Of a DNA stretch of 64,000 nt, positions 1 to 9,858 are shown in pieces. Made by a program: the position numbers and the translations under genes. How positions within the stretch are numbered: position 1 is the stretch's first letter; every line of letters starts with the position of its first letter. Where the stretch lies: the NCBI GenBank assembly GCA_009829735.1, contig CM020618.1:42856878-42920877 (forward strand). The letters run 5' to 3'. This DNA comes from Pyropia yezoensis. Its lineage: Eukaryota > Rhodophyta > Bangiophyceae > Bangiales > Bangiaceae. Under the pieces are notes generated by a model. That model searched no databases, had not been told where the DNA came from, and saw only the letters and a program-made list of their open reading frames with translations.

Positions 1-218
1 CCTGCAGGGCGTGAGCGGTATTTGACCAAGAGTGAGAAACGGCGGGGCCTTCGTCGACTCTGCAGACGGTGTCGTCGGGACCTGCTGGGGGAGCCGACCG
101 ATCCGCTGTGCCCGCCCACGTGTGGTTGTCTTTGCGCTGCGCGCTCTTGGGAGCAGTGGGATTGGGTTCGCGAAGGTCGTGGCGCTCCCCCGCCGCCTTC
201 GGCGTGCGGGGGCGCAGG

Positions 219-351
219 GTTGCGGCCACCGCAGCAGCAGCAACAGCAGCAGCCGCAGCAGCAGCAGCCGCAGCAGCAGCAGCAGCAGCAGCCGCAGCAG
301 ATCCTGCAGCAGCAGCAGCAGCGACAGCAGCAGCAGCAACAGCAGCAGCAC
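219..351 (+). repeat. CAG/CAA trinucleotide tract
   Basis: An almost uninterrupted run of CAG with CAA, CCG and GAT interruptions. It reads as polyglutamine in one frame, polyserine in the frame shared with the downstream repeat ORF, and polyalanine in the third. It lies at the head of the low-complexity coding block of Harbinger-1. Confidence 0.9.
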
Positions 352-541
352 GCGTGGCGGGGGAGGCCACCGAGCCCACGCCGTGCATCCCCCCGACGTG
401 GAGGCCCGGGAAGTAGGGAGGGGTGGACCGTCGTGGGGGAGCCCGCGCTTTGGGTCCTCCTCGTGGGGAGGCCCGGGAGGTGGGGGGGGTGGACCGTCGC
501 GGGGGAGCCCGCGAATTGGGTCCTCCTCGTGGGGAGGCTAG

Positions 542-2635
542 GGAGGCGGAGGTGGTCCATCACGGGGGAGCCCGCGCTGTGGGTCCCCCGAGCAGGGAGG
601 CTGGGGAGGCGGAGGTGGGCCGACTCGGCGGGGTCCGCCAAGCCCGCTCCCGCCGCCGGATTTTCTCGGCGGCCTGCCGCCGCGGCCGCCGATCGACCAC
701 TTCGGCGGACCGCCGCAGCGACGGCCGCTATATGAAGGCAGGGGCCCGCCGCAGCAGTTGCCCGACGACTACCGTAGCGGGCCGCCGCAACGGCCGCCCG
801 AGAGCTACTGGGGCGGGGCGCCACAGCGGCCGGCCGGCGACTACCGGCGCCGGCCGCCCCAGCCGCCGCCTGACAGCTATCGGGGCGGGCCGCCGCAGCG
901 GCCGGCCGAAGACTACTCGGGCCGGCACCCACAGCGGCCGCGGCCTGACCTCTTTGGCGGGCCGCTGCAGCGGCCAGCCAACGGCGTCCGGGGTGGGGCG
1001 TCGCATCGGGCGCCGGAAGATTACCGGGGCGGGCCGCCGCAGCGGCCAGCCGACGACTACCGGGGCGGGCCGCCTCAGCTGCCACCCGACAACTATACGG
1101 GCGGGCCGCCGCAGTGGCCGGCCGACGACTACCTGGGTAGGCAGCTGGCCCCCCACCGGCCGACAGAAAGCAACTGGGGCGGGCCGCCGCAGCGGCCAGC
1201 CGACAACTGCAGGGACGGTACGCCCCGCCACTCGTCCAACATCTACTGCGGCGGACCGCCCCAGTGGCCGCCCGACAACTACCGCGGTTGGCCGCCGCAG
1301 CGGCCAGCCGACGACTACGGAGGCGGTCCCACCCACCACCCGTCCGACAACTACCGCGGCGGGCTGCCCCAGTGGCCGGCCGACAAGGACCAGGGCGGGC
1401 CGCCGCAGCGGCTGCCCGACAACGATCGGGGGGGGCCGCCGCAGCGGCCACCCGACAACAACTGGAGCGGGCCGCCGCAGCGGCCAGCTGACGACTACAG
1501 GCGCGGTCCTACCGACCACCCGCTTAACATCTACGGCGGCGGACCGCCCCGGCGGCAGCCCGACAGCTACTGGGGTGGGCCGCCGCAGCGGCTGGCCGAC
1601 GTCCACTGGTACGGGCGGCACACGCAGCGGCCGGCCGACGACTACAGGGGCGGGCCGCCCCAGCGGCCGACCGATGACTACCGGGGCGGGCCGCTGCAGC
1701 GGCCGCCCGACAACTATTGCGGGTCGCCGCAGCGGCCCGCAGAAAACTACCGGGGTTGGCCACCCCAGCCGCCGCCTGACAACTTTCGGGGCGGGCCGCC
1801 GCAGCGGCCGGCCGACAACTGCCGCGGTGGGTTGCCCCAGCAAGCGCCCGAGATCTACCGCGGCCGTCCCGTGCAGCGGCCTCCGCGCGGCAAGCAAGGG
1901 CGGCCGCCGCAGCGGCAACCGCTCGACCAACAAGAGAAGCCGCCGCAGCAGCCGCATCACGGGAAGCAGAGGGAGCCGCCGCAGCGGCCGCCTCACCACG
2001 CTCAGGGCGGCCCGCAGGAGCATACTCAGGGGGGGCCGCAGCAGCGGCCGCCTCACGACCACGAGGGGGGGCCGCTGGAGGGGTCGGGTCACCACCAGCA
2101 GCGGGGGCTGGCTCAGAGCCCAGTATGGCCAGTGAGGCCCACCCTCCTTCTGGAGGGCGGCCCCAGCGTCGGGGCGGGACAGCACGAGTACGGACGGTGC
2201 GCACCTACCGATACCGGGCAGCCGCCAGCGGCGCAGGCGGCACCAGCCGAGCCGCAACAGCAAGCGACGCCGGAGCCGCCCCCGCAGCAAGTAGCCCAGG
2301 CGGCGCCGGTGCGCCCGCACCACGCCATCCAAGTGGCGCCGCCGCTGCAGCAACGGACAGCGGACCCGCAACAGGCGCAGGAGACCCGGAACGGCGACGG
2401 GCAGCAGCAGGAGGCGGTGCCGCGGGAGCGGCAGGAGCCACCCCCGCGGTCGCCGCACCGCGCGGCGGGCAGCCGTCGGGAGCAGGACGCGGAGCAGCAG
2501 CACCCGCCGCCTCCCCATCCTCTGCACGGCGGGGGGAGACCAGTGGAGCCCGCGGCCGACGAGGCAGAGGAGGCGGGGGGCGAGCAGGGGACGCCGCGTG
2601 GCGCGGACCCAACTGGACGGACCACGAACGCGTAG
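542..2635 (+). CDS. Pro/Arg-rich 12-residue-repeat ORF, probable N-terminal part of the Harbinger-1 companion protein
   Basis: This frame reads a degenerate unit GGPPQRPADDYR (variants PPDNY, PADNC, PPDSY) roughly every 12-13 residues from about 760 to 1830. It then becomes Gln/Pro/Arg-rich. Nearly every unit keeps G-P-P-Q-R-P and an acidic-aromatic pair, which argues that this is the coding frame. Upstream, the same frame from 32 carries GGPSRGSPR-type glycine repeats but is cut by TAG at 539-541. Downstream it stops at 2635, just after the overlapping SANT-domain frame opens. The two frames are probably one gene split by an indel in a G run near 2570-2581. No known domain is seen; the protein should be disordered and basic. 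The start codon is not determined. Confidence 0.5.
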   Translation, partial: GGGGGPSRGSPRCGSPEQGGWGGGGGPTRRGPPSPLPPPDFLGGLPPRPPIDHFGGPPQRRPLYEGRGPPQQLPDDYRSGPPQRPPESYWGGAPQRPAGDYRRRPPQPPPDSYRGGPPQRPAEDYSGRHPQRPRPDLFGGPLQRPANGVRGGASHRAPEDYRGGPPQRPADDYRGGPPQLPPDNYTGGPPQWPADDYLGRQLAPHRPTESNWGGPPQRPADNCRDGTPRHSSNIYCGGPPQWPPDNYRGWPPQRPADDYGGGPTHHPSDNYRGGLPQWPADKDQGGPPQRLPDNDRGGPPQRPPDNNWSGPPQRPADDYRRGPTDHPLNIYGGGPPRRQPDSYWGGPPQRLADVHWYGRHTQRPADDYRGGPPQRPTDDYRGGPLQRPPDNYCGSPQRPAENYRGWPPQPPPDNFRGGPPQRPADNCRGGLPQQAPEIYRGRPVQRPPRGKQGRPPQRQPLDQQEKPPQQPHHGKQREPPQRPPHHAQGGPQEHTQGGPQQRPPHDHEGGPLEGSGHHQQRGLAQSPVWPVRPTLLLEGGPSVGAGQHEYGRCAPTDTGQPPAAQAAPAEPQQQATPEPPPQQVAQAAPVRPHHAIQVAPPLQQRTADPQQAQETRNGDGQQQEAVPRERQEPPPRSPHRAAGSRREQDAEQQHPPPPHPLHGGGRPVEPAADEAEEAGGEQGTPRGADPTGRTTNA

Positions 2636-4533
2636 TGGTCTGCAATGCTGTGCTGGTGGTGGGGCAGGACCCAATCATTGGGACCGACCAGAACAAGGAC
2701 ATCTTTTGGCATAACGTGGGGAAGATTGTGCGTCGGTCGGTGCGGAGAGAGGCGGCGCGACTGCGCGCAAGCGCTGGATGGTCGGAGCGGCCGGACACCG
2801 CAATGAAGAGGGAGTTCAAGGAGCGCATCAGTAAGAGGTGCCAGACGTTTGGAGAATGCTGGCTGAGAGTGAAGCGGGCAAACCTGACGGGAAATCCCTC
2901 TGAGGAGGACCTGATTGAAGCGACAAAGGCGGAGTTTGAGAAGACGAGCGGCTACCAAGCGATACAGGGGCAGCGGGAACAGGTGGAAGGGCTGCACTAC
3001 AGGGACAAGGCGGACACCTGGGTAAATAGCTGGAAGGTGCTGAGGGTCATTGACAAGTACAGCGGGGCGGCCGCGCTGGCCGCTTCAAGCGGCGCACGCG
3101 GCGGCGCACGCGGCAACCCGCCCATCCCGGACAACTGTGACGAGGACGAGGACTTTGTCGTCCCGAAAGGCGATGAAGAAGGCGCCATGAACCCCGCGAA
3201 GAGGGCAGGTGAGTTCCAGAGCCGCCCTACCGGCACAAGGGCCGCGAAGGCCGCACGCACGACCGAGGTGGCCTTGGTGCGGCAGGCGGCTGCCACCACC
3301 AATGTGTTGGAGAGCTACCTGGTTGTGAGTCGTGAAAAAAAGGGCCAGGCGTCATGGACCGGACCAGACGTTCGGAACACGGCAGAAGCCGCAACGTGGC
3401 GCAGAATAGAGGCGCAGGAACGTCTGGCCGCGTTTTTGGCCCGACGCGCGGCACGCATGGGCGATGGGGCGGCCGCAACTGCGGCGGCCCAACCACGGCG
3501 TGCGTCACCCACTCTCGACCTGCCTGACTTGCCGGCGTCGCCCACGCCAGGGCGCGATGCACGCGTAGCGGGCGAAGCGGCCGCAACAGCGGCGGCTCCA
3601 ACTTTGCCAGCGTCTCCCGACATCGACATGCCTGATCTGCCGGCGCCCCCGACGCCCGGGCGCTCCCCTGCCGCACGCGCTGATTCTGACGGTGGCAGTG
3701 GCGGTCTGGGGCATCCTACACCGGGGGGTGGTGCTTTTCTGGACGAGGCGCGCTCCCCATCTGCGTCTCCCTGCGCGTCTCCCCCTGCGCTGCCGCCTAC
3801 CGCGCCGGCCACGTCGACTGCGGAAGTCTGCGCCGGACCAGCACTTTTTTGCTTGGAGACGGACGACGAGGTGGGAATGGATGCCACACTGCGCACCGGC
3901 CGCGCCGGAGTTACCGATGGGGCGCACAGGCGCACGAGCAACTGCAATGGGGCTGCTGACGTGGCGGCCGCGGGGACGGCGGCCGCTTTTGTGCCGACCG
4001 CCCGCATGAAGCTGGAAGCGGTTGCTGATGTAGCAGCCTTTTTCGATCAAGGCGCGGCCGCCGTTGTGCCGGCCGCTCCCGCCGAGCAGGAAGCGGCAGA
4101 CGACGCTGAGTCCGCGTACCAGGAGGCGGCCGCGAGGGCTTTGGAGAGGTTGACCCGCGCGGACGCAGCCGGTGCGGATCTGCGCGGGACGAGCGACGAA
4201 GGAGCGCGCTCTGGCGTGCCTGTCACAGCGCGTGTTGCGGATGCGGCGTTGACGCTTTTCCCTGGAGGCGACAATGGCACGGACAGCGACGGGGATGATG
4301 GCAACGTGCGCCAGCGCAAGCGGCGGCCATTTGCACAGCCGCGACCGCGGCGTGCACCGGCGACGCGGACTGCGACACGGGGCAGGAGGTCCCAGGCCAC
4401 GAAGCAGAGTGCGTTTGAGCGAAGTCTGAAGCGGGCCGCGGCGGCGGCCGGCATGGACCCTAGCAAGCTGGATGTTTCTACTGAAGAGGAGTCGACGGAC
4501 GGCGGCCTTTCGACCGGCTCTGTGACTGTGTGA
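2125..4533 (+). CDS. SANT/NAM-associated-like DNA-binding companion protein of a PIF/Harbinger transposon (Harbinger-1)
   Basis: The ORF encodes 802 residues. Residues about 160-315 show the pattern of the plant Myb/SANT-like, NAM-associated proteins carried by PIF/Harbinger elements: an NWTDHE opening, DPIIGTDQNKDIFW, a MKREFKERI helix, a TGNPSEEDLIEATKAEF block and a final WKVLRVID helix. Family knowledge: in PIF/Harbinger the second protein binds the element ends and helps the transposase enter the nucleus and act. Residues about 400-720 are Ala/Pro/acidic low complexity with repeated LDLPDLPASPTPG-type units. A basic cluster RKRRPFAQPRPRR near residue 730 is a possible nuclear signal. The first ~150 residues are low complexity and may be out of frame, since the true N-terminus is probably the repeat ORF upstream. 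It converges on the transposase at 6377-8014, the usual two-gene layout. Confidence 0.72.
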   Translation: MASEAHPPSGGRPQRRGGTARVRTVRTYRYRAAASGAGGTSRAATASDAGAAPAASSPGGAGAPAPRHPSGAAAAATDSGPATGAGDPERRRAAAGGGAAGAAGATPAVAAPRGGQPSGAGRGAAAPAASPSSARRGETSGARGRRGRGGGGRAGDAAWRGPNWTDHERVVVCNAVLVVGQDPIIGTDQNKDIFWHNVGKIVRRSVRREAARLRASAGWSERPDTAMKREFKERISKRCQTFGECWLRVKRANLTGNPSEEDLIEATKAEFEKTSGYQAIQGQREQVEGLHYRDKADTWVNSWKVLRVIDKYSGAAALAASSGARGGARGNPPIPDNCDEDEDFVVPKGDEEGAMNPAKRAGEFQSRPTGTRAAKAARTTEVALVRQAAATTNVLESYLVVSREKKGQASWTGPDVRNTAEAATWRRIEAQERLAAFLARRAARMGDGAAATAAAQPRRASPTLDLPDLPASPTPGRDARVAGEAAATAAAPTLPASPDIDMPDLPAPPTPGRSPAARADSDGGSGGLGHPTPGGGAFLDEARSPSASPCASPPALPPTAPATSTAEVCAGPALFCLETDDEVGMDATLRTGRAGVTDGAHRRTSNCNGAADVAAAGTAAAFVPTARMKLEAVADVAAFFDQGAAAVVPAAPAEQEAADDAESAYQEAAARALERLTRADAAGADLRGTSDEGARSGVPVTARVADAALTLFPGGDNGTDSDGDDGNVRQRKRRPFAQPRPRRAPATRTATRGRRSQATKQSAFERSLKRAAAAAGMDPSKLDVSTEEESTDGGLSTGSVTV

Positions 4534-6376
4534 GGGCGTTAGTTGTTGTTTGTACCTTTGTTGCATCTTTTTCTGTGTGTGTTTTTCTGTGGTGTGTGCG
4601 TGAAGTGGCGGAGGCTTTTTCGAGGCTCTTCCAGAAGAAGTCTTTTTCCTTTGCCGCCGCCGTCCACGCCGCCGTCCACGTCGCCATCCACGTCGCCGCC
4701 GCTGTCGTCGAGGCTCCCGACCGTCGTGGTCGCCTCCCCGTTGGCGTCTGCGTCGGCGGGCGCAGCGGTCCTGGCGGTGGCGGCGGCGGCGGCGGTGGCG
4801 TCGGCAGATCCAAGCAGGGGGGGGGGCGAGTGGGGGTGCTGGAAGGGCAGTGGAGAGGGGGGGAGGGGGGGGGGGCCATCCCGCCCCCCGCCCCCCGACT
4901 CGTCACCGTCCCCGTCAGGGCGGCCGCTGCCGCCGCCGCCACCGCCGCCGTCGCCACCCCCGCCGCTGCGGCGGCCACCCCCCCCATCGCCCACCAACGG
5001 CTCCCCGCCGCCGGCGCCGCCGCCGCCACGACCACCCCCGCCACGGACGGCGGGAGGCACGGCCGGCACCGCCTGCGGTCCCGGCGATGCCTCGCCCGCC
5101 CGCCCGCGCGGCGGCGAGGCCGCCCTGAGCCGCCTGGTGGCGGTCGCCGCCAGCCGGCAGCGGCGGAGGCGGCAGCTGCGCCCGAGACCGTGCAACCGTG
5201 CTCTGGTCGCTCCCTCCGCCAGTTGCGGCTGGCGTGGCCCCGCCCGCCGCTTCGGCGCTGCTGCACCTTCTGCGTGTCGACGGCACGCCGTCGCCACAGC
5301 CGCTGGTAGGCGGCGGCGTCGGTGGCGGCGCAGGCGAGTCGGCCGCGCCACCCCCAGCCCGTGCCCGGAGGGCGCTGCCGGGAGGGTGAGGGGGGGCCGT
5401 CGCCTCAAACGGCGCCGCCGCGGCCGCCGCCGAGCGGTCGCCGTCGACGTGGGCGGTGGGGGCCGTCTGGGCGGCGCCGGCGGCGACTGGGCTGCCACCC
5501 ACCATCAGGACACCATCGATGCTGCCGCCGGCGACCCTCCCGCCCACCCCCCCAAGGGACGATGGGGTCCCCCCCGCCCCCCTTTATAATACGCCGGCGA
5601 CCGCTCGCGGCGGTCGCCAAGCCACGCGTCGGCCAGCACCCCCCCTGCCCACGGGGTAGACGTGCTCATCTCGCTGGGCGGCGGCGACCACGACGCGGCG
5701 ACCACGGGCGGCAGTGTATGCACGCTCGCCGTCGGCGGCGGCGGGGACGGCCTTGGCGGCGGCGGCGGCAGCGGCGGCCGTGGCGGCTGCGGCACCACCA
5801 GGTCTGGGGCAGAGGGTGCGGCCGCCGCCCCCGCCGTTGCTACTGCCACCTCCGCTGCCGCCGCCGCCGCAGAGGCCTCCGCTGCGGCGGCGGCGGCGGC
5901 CGCAGCGGCTGTCGCAGCAGCGGCAGCCAACCCACCACCCCCGCGGTGACTTCGCGCGTCCCCCCCCCCCCCCGCTCGCCCCCTGTGCAGCCGCGGGTCG
6001 GTGGCTGTTGCTTGGTGCGCCGCCGCCGCCGCCGCCGTTGCGGCGGCCACCGCCATGGCCCCCAGTGCCGCGGGAGCACCCGCGGCGGCGGCCTGGGCAG
6101 CTGCCCCCGCCTCCGCCGCCGTCAATGGGACTGGCTCCCGCGGCGGCGACGCGGGCCGACCGCCGACCACCGACGGCGGCGGCGGTGGGGGCGGCCGCCG
6201 CGGCGGCGACGGGGGCTGTGGCGTTGGTGGGGACACCACCGAGCTGCCACCGCCGGGGTGGTCAGGAGTTGGCGGCTGACCCAACATGACATCTCTCAAG
6301 TAAGAGCAATAGTATAGGGAAAAAAAACCTGCTTGCTGCCCAACGCAAGCAGGAAAAAAAAAAACCTTTAGATGGC
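4534..6376. other. GC-rich low-complexity region between the convergent Harbinger-1 genes
   Basis: About 1.8 kb of GCC/GGC-rich sequence. Long ORFs exist in all six frames, but all are Ala/Pro/Arg/Gly low complexity with no recognisable domain, as expected by chance at this composition. A minus-strand frame (5505-6299, Ala/Pro-rich) is the least implausible, but its frame breaks in the 45300-56140 copy. I make no gene call. From base 5000 this sequence recurs at 45300. Confidence 0.6.
6320..6364. terminator. Hairpin flanked by A/T tracts at the 3' side of the Harbinger-1 transposase
   Basis: A perfect 9-bp inverted repeat CCTGCTTGC / GCAAGCAGG (6328-6336 and 6345-6353) with an 8-nt loop. It has 8 A on the left and 11 A on the right, so both strands read as hairpin plus T tract. 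It lies 13 bp beyond the transposase stop codon. It resembles an intrinsic terminator, but in a eukaryote its role is open: 3'-end signal, transposon subterminal hairpin, or neither. It is repeated at about 46613-46658. Confidence 0.45.
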
Positions 6377-8014
6377 CTACAAGTAAGGCTCAAGAAGAGC
6401 TGCGCGGTCCTTCCAGACGTGCACGGCGATGTCATGGCAAAGAGATTGATGTTCAAGAGTACTTGTAGTCGCTGCCCTGGCTGCGAGGGAGCGGGCATAC
6501 CAGCCCTCGGGAGGCGCAAGCGCCGCTTCCATGGCGACAGGAGGGTGACCGTGCGAGGCGATCACGGGTAGAGGAGCTGGACCACAGCGTGCTTGACGAT
6601 CCGGGGCGGCTCTGTCCCCATGAGCGCCCCTTACAACACCGGCAGAACTGCCAGATGGGTCACGACCCCCAGCGGGAGCTGCGCCACCTCCCCCGCCGTC
6701 TCCCTCTCCAGCAGATGCGCCCGATTGAAATGCGGCCGGGACACGACCCCCGGCCGCCATGCGTGAGCGCAAAAGAAATCCGTCTCGACGCTCTCGGATG
6801 ACCATGTTGTGCAAGATCGCTAGGGCCCGACCGGTGGCAATCATCCGAGTCACAGTCGAGAAACGCGAGGGGTATAGTGCAATGTGAAAGCGATTCGTCA
6901 GCACAGCAAACACACGCTCAACGTCCTTCCTCAGAGCTTCTTGCAGCCTGTTGTATGTGCGCTGTTGCGGTGTCACCGCGACGGCAAAGGGTCGCGCAAT
7001 TATCGGGTACTGCGAGTAAATGCCGTCTGCTAGGTAGTACAGCAATCGGCGTCTGCAGCCGTTGAGCATATACTCAAACCGGTCCGGCGGCCACGCCCCG
7101 GTCGTGATCTCGTGAAACAGGGGCGACTGCCTCAGCACGTTCAGATCGTTGTTGCTCCCAGCACAGCCGATGAAAAAGTGCCAGATATAGAGGTCCTCGT
7201 CACAAACAACCTCCATGGTGACAGAGCGTCGGCCCTTGTAGTCCTGGTACTGCCCAGCCTGGCCTCGCGGGCACTGCCGCCACGGCCAGTGGGAGCAATC
7301 AATGCTGCCCACGTATCCGGGCATGCCGCGCTGCGCGTTGCGGTGAAGGATGTGCGCCAACTCATCGTCGTTGGGGGCCCGCAGGTACATAGGTGCATAC
7401 TTGTGGACAATGAAGTCCACCAGCTTCGTAGTGGCTACAGCCACTGTCGAGCGGGACAACCTCACATACTCATCAGACCGGTCGTACGACTCGCCGTACG
7501 CCAGCACTCGTAATGCAGCGACAAGCTTCTGTAAAGGGTACGCTTGCGGCCGCCCTGTGGCGTTGATGCGGCGCGCCCAGAAGGGCTCGCCCTTCATGTC
7601 GCTGTAGATGCACTCAAAGACGGCCCGAGGCAAGCGAAAACGCCGCTCAAAGTCGGCCTCAGAGTACACTGGGGGTCGCCCGTCCAGGCCAAAATAGTCT
7701 CTCAGAATAGCCCGTTAGCCGACGTCAAAATCTCGGTCTCTGTTGCCCCGCTTGCCTGGGATAGGGGCTGGCCGCTTGTGCGGCCCAGACTGTCGAAGCG
7801 CAAGACGACACTGCGCTCCAAGAGCTGCTGTGGTTGTAGTGCCCAGAACGACGGCGAGCAACTCGTCGTCAGAGTCATCAGACTCACACATGCCGCCTGG
7901 TTGAGCGTCCAGAGGAGGGTAGGGAGGAGCCGCGCCAGCGGGGCTTTCGCCAGAGGCAGGGCCCGAGCCCGCACAATCCCCGCCCGCACCTTCACCACCG
8001 CCTCGCCCAGACAT
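6377..8014 (-). pseudogene. PIF/Harbinger transposase, Plant_tran (PF04827) type, interrupted by an in-frame TAA (Harbinger-1)
   Basis: From ATG at 8014 the frame reads an acidic N-terminus (CESDDSDDE), then GKRGNRDRDFDVG. It then hits TAA (7715-7717) and continues in the same frame with RAILRDYFGLDGRPP and the catalytic domain to a stop at 6377. In the downstream 430-residue part, GSIDCSHW (D124), YYLADGIY (D215) and RKDVERVFAVL (E251) give the DDE triad. GSNNDLNVLRQSPLF is another family signature. The family normally reads through the RNRDRD...RDYF junction, so the TAA is a nonsense change in an otherwise complete ~530-residue transposase. It is also present in the second copy (48011-48013), so it is not a random read error. 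It is convergent with the SANT companion. Confidence 0.85.
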
Positions 8015-8023
8015 GGTTTATCG

Positions 8024-8263
8024 ACTGCAGTGGCGGCCACGGCAGCCTGGCCGCCAACAGAAAGGACGGAGAGACGGCGTCGGCGGCCACGGCGGCCTGG
8101 CCGCCGACACAGCAACGAAAGAACGGCTACGTGCGCCTGGCCGCCTACAGAAAAGCGGCGCCACGCCCACGAGCACGGTGGCCCTGACGAGGGCGGGGAG
8201 AGGTCACGATGGCTGTGTGAGCCAGAAGAGCGTCGGCGGCCACGGCAGCGTGGCCTCCTACAG
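8024..8263. repeat. Scattered GGCGGCCACGGC / TGGCCGCC inverted-repeat units upstream of the Harbinger-1 transposase
   Basis: The block GGCGGCCACGGC-AGCC-TGGCCGCC occurs near 8031 and again near 8086. Partial copies lie near 8138 (CTGGCCGCC) and 8240 (CGGCGGCCACGGC). Each full block is a small hairpin. They lie directly upstream of the transposase start. Subterminal repeats bound by transposase or SANT protein are one possible reading, which is inference. Confidence 0.45.
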
Positions 8264-8402
8264 ATGACGTAGGGCGGGCGCAAACGAAGCGCCGCTCAGC
8301 AACCATGGGAAATGTAGCGGTGGGCACGACGGCGACGCTCCCATACGGCCAGGGACGTGGGGACAGCGACGATGGGTCGCATGGCGCTATTCACCCCCGC
8401 CG

Positions 8403-8661
8403 GCGCCCCCCCCCCCCATGCGTGCCTGGTCCCACGCACCCCGTCCATGCGTGCCTGCTCCCACCCCCCCCCCCCTAATGCGTGCCTGGCCCCACCCTCC
8501 CCCCCCCCCATGCGTGCCTGGTCCCACCCCCCCCCCACGCTTGCCTGGTCCCCCCCCCCCCCAATGCGCGCCTGGTCCCCCCCCCCCCCCCCCCCGTGCG
8601 TGCCTGATGCCACCCCCCCTCCCGAATGCTTGCCTGGTCCCACCCCCCCCCCGCCATGCGC
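8403..8661. repeat. C-tract minisatellite, unit about 28-34 bp
   Basis: Around nine variants of a unit reading CATGCGTGCCTGGTCCCA followed by 8-15 C. Variants include ACGCTTGCCTGGT, AATGCGCGCCTGGT and AATGCTTGCCTGGT. Long ORFs across it are repeat artefacts. The equivalent is at about 48700-48960. Confidence 0.85.
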
Positions 8662-9504
8662 TCCGGTTCCCAGCATGCCCGGTCTCCGCCCGGAGGCCCC
8701 TGTTTGGAGCCCCACGCCAGAAACCTCGCTCCACACCTCCGGGCGCCCGCCCCCGAAGGACCCCTCCCCTCCACAGACGGCCTGCAACGGTGTCGCGCCG
8801 GCCCACTCCCCGCAACCTCCTGCCGCCGCCAAGCGGGGCTGCCCCTCCAGAAAATGCACGCGCTGTGTGGTGCGTGGCGCACTGTCGTGCTGATACGAGC
8901 CACCTGAACCCCCATCCCCCGCCCGCTCCACCACACTTGCCCGTACCCCCTCACCGACGACATGGTGCAAGGGCGCTGCTCCCTCTGCGACCCTGGCCCC
9001 CATCGCGATGTCCACAGAGGACAGTGTTACGCGAGTCCCCCCTGTGATGCCAGCAAACTACGATGGTACTCGCGAGAACAATGGCAGTCGCGTCCCGTCG
9101 TGCCACGTACGCTGTGGGACCAGGTCCTGCGCTCCCGTGCGGAACAGGCAAGAAAGCCAACCTCGAGCAGGCCGAACCGACGCCCCCTGCGCCCTGAAAG
9201 GAGTCCAGCACGCATTCCTCGAACGAGCGACAGACAACAGCCAGAGCGGTGGCGTCCCCGCACACGCCCTACAGTATACTGTGCTGGCAAGCCCCCGTTG
9301 TTGGAAAAAGGCGCCGCCCCGAGCGTCACTGTAACAAGCACGCACGGCCACAAATTCTCGCGCGAGAACATTGCCCGGGGCTGGGAGATGTGCCAGAGAT
9401 ACGACACCCCGGTGGCTGACACCCATGCGATCGTCTCCCGAAATGTCCTCGGTCGTCCATCGATCATGTTTTGGCCCTTAAATTAGCGAAAACGGGGGAC
9501 AACC

Positions 9505-9577
9505 GAGATCGGACATAGGGAGCGCCGTACAATAATCGCCGTGATTATTGTACGGAGCCTCCGATCTCCGATCTCGC
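9505..9577. repeat. Nested hairpin
   Basis: Inner stem CCGTACAATAATC / GATTATTGTACGG (9525-9537 and 9543-9555, 13 bp perfect, 5-nt loop). Outer stem GAGATCGGA / TCCGATCTC (9505-9513 and 9560-9568), with a repeated CCGATCTC just after. It recurs 40,295 bp downstream in the duplicated block. Confidence 0.85.
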
Positions 9578-9822
9578 CCCGAACTATTGTTTACAATATG
9601 GTTTTCAATGTCCGATAAGTTCTTTGTACTTGAAATGAGCCTCGTTGATCTCTGATGCCGTAAAACGACCAGATCAGGCCCGAATTCACGAGATACAGCC
9701 ACGTGTTCTACGTGTCAGCCGATTTCGCCTAATATATGCTAATATATGATCGGATCCCACGTCGGTGGACGTTCTCTCAGACTGATCATTGAGAGGCGGT
9801 CCGAGACATTGCTGCTCGTTCG

Positions 9823-9858
9823 TGGCGACGCGTTTGTGGCGCCACAAACGCGACGCCA
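9823..9858. repeat. 36-bp near-perfect palindrome
   Basis: TGGCGACGCGTTTGTGGC is followed with no spacer by its reverse complement, with a single A:A mismatch. The half-site matches 19 of 20 bases of the inverted motif around 56385-56415 (GTGGCGACCCGTTTGTGGCG). It may therefore be a fused pair of terminal repeats of a small DNA transposon. A copy is at 50118-50153. Confidence 0.85.

Noticed and set aside
219-351. CRISPR-like or regulatory array at the CAG tract
   Set aside because: It is a simple trinucleotide expansion with no spacers.
423-2135. 570-residue plus-strand Thr/Gly/Arg ORF
   Set aside because: A third reading of the same DNA repeat; it does not lead into the SANT frame and lacks the conserved acidic-aromatic pattern.
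728-2674. 648-residue minus-strand ORF rich in Arg/Pro/Val/Leu
   Set aside because: It is the mirror of the plus-strand 12-residue repeat and ends at the SANT frame; its repeats follow from the plus-strand unit.
8962-9486. 174-residue ORF with Cys pairs (CSLCDPGPH)
   Set aside because: The Cys spacing fits no known zinc finger and the rest is unordered; the identical second copy is no independent support.
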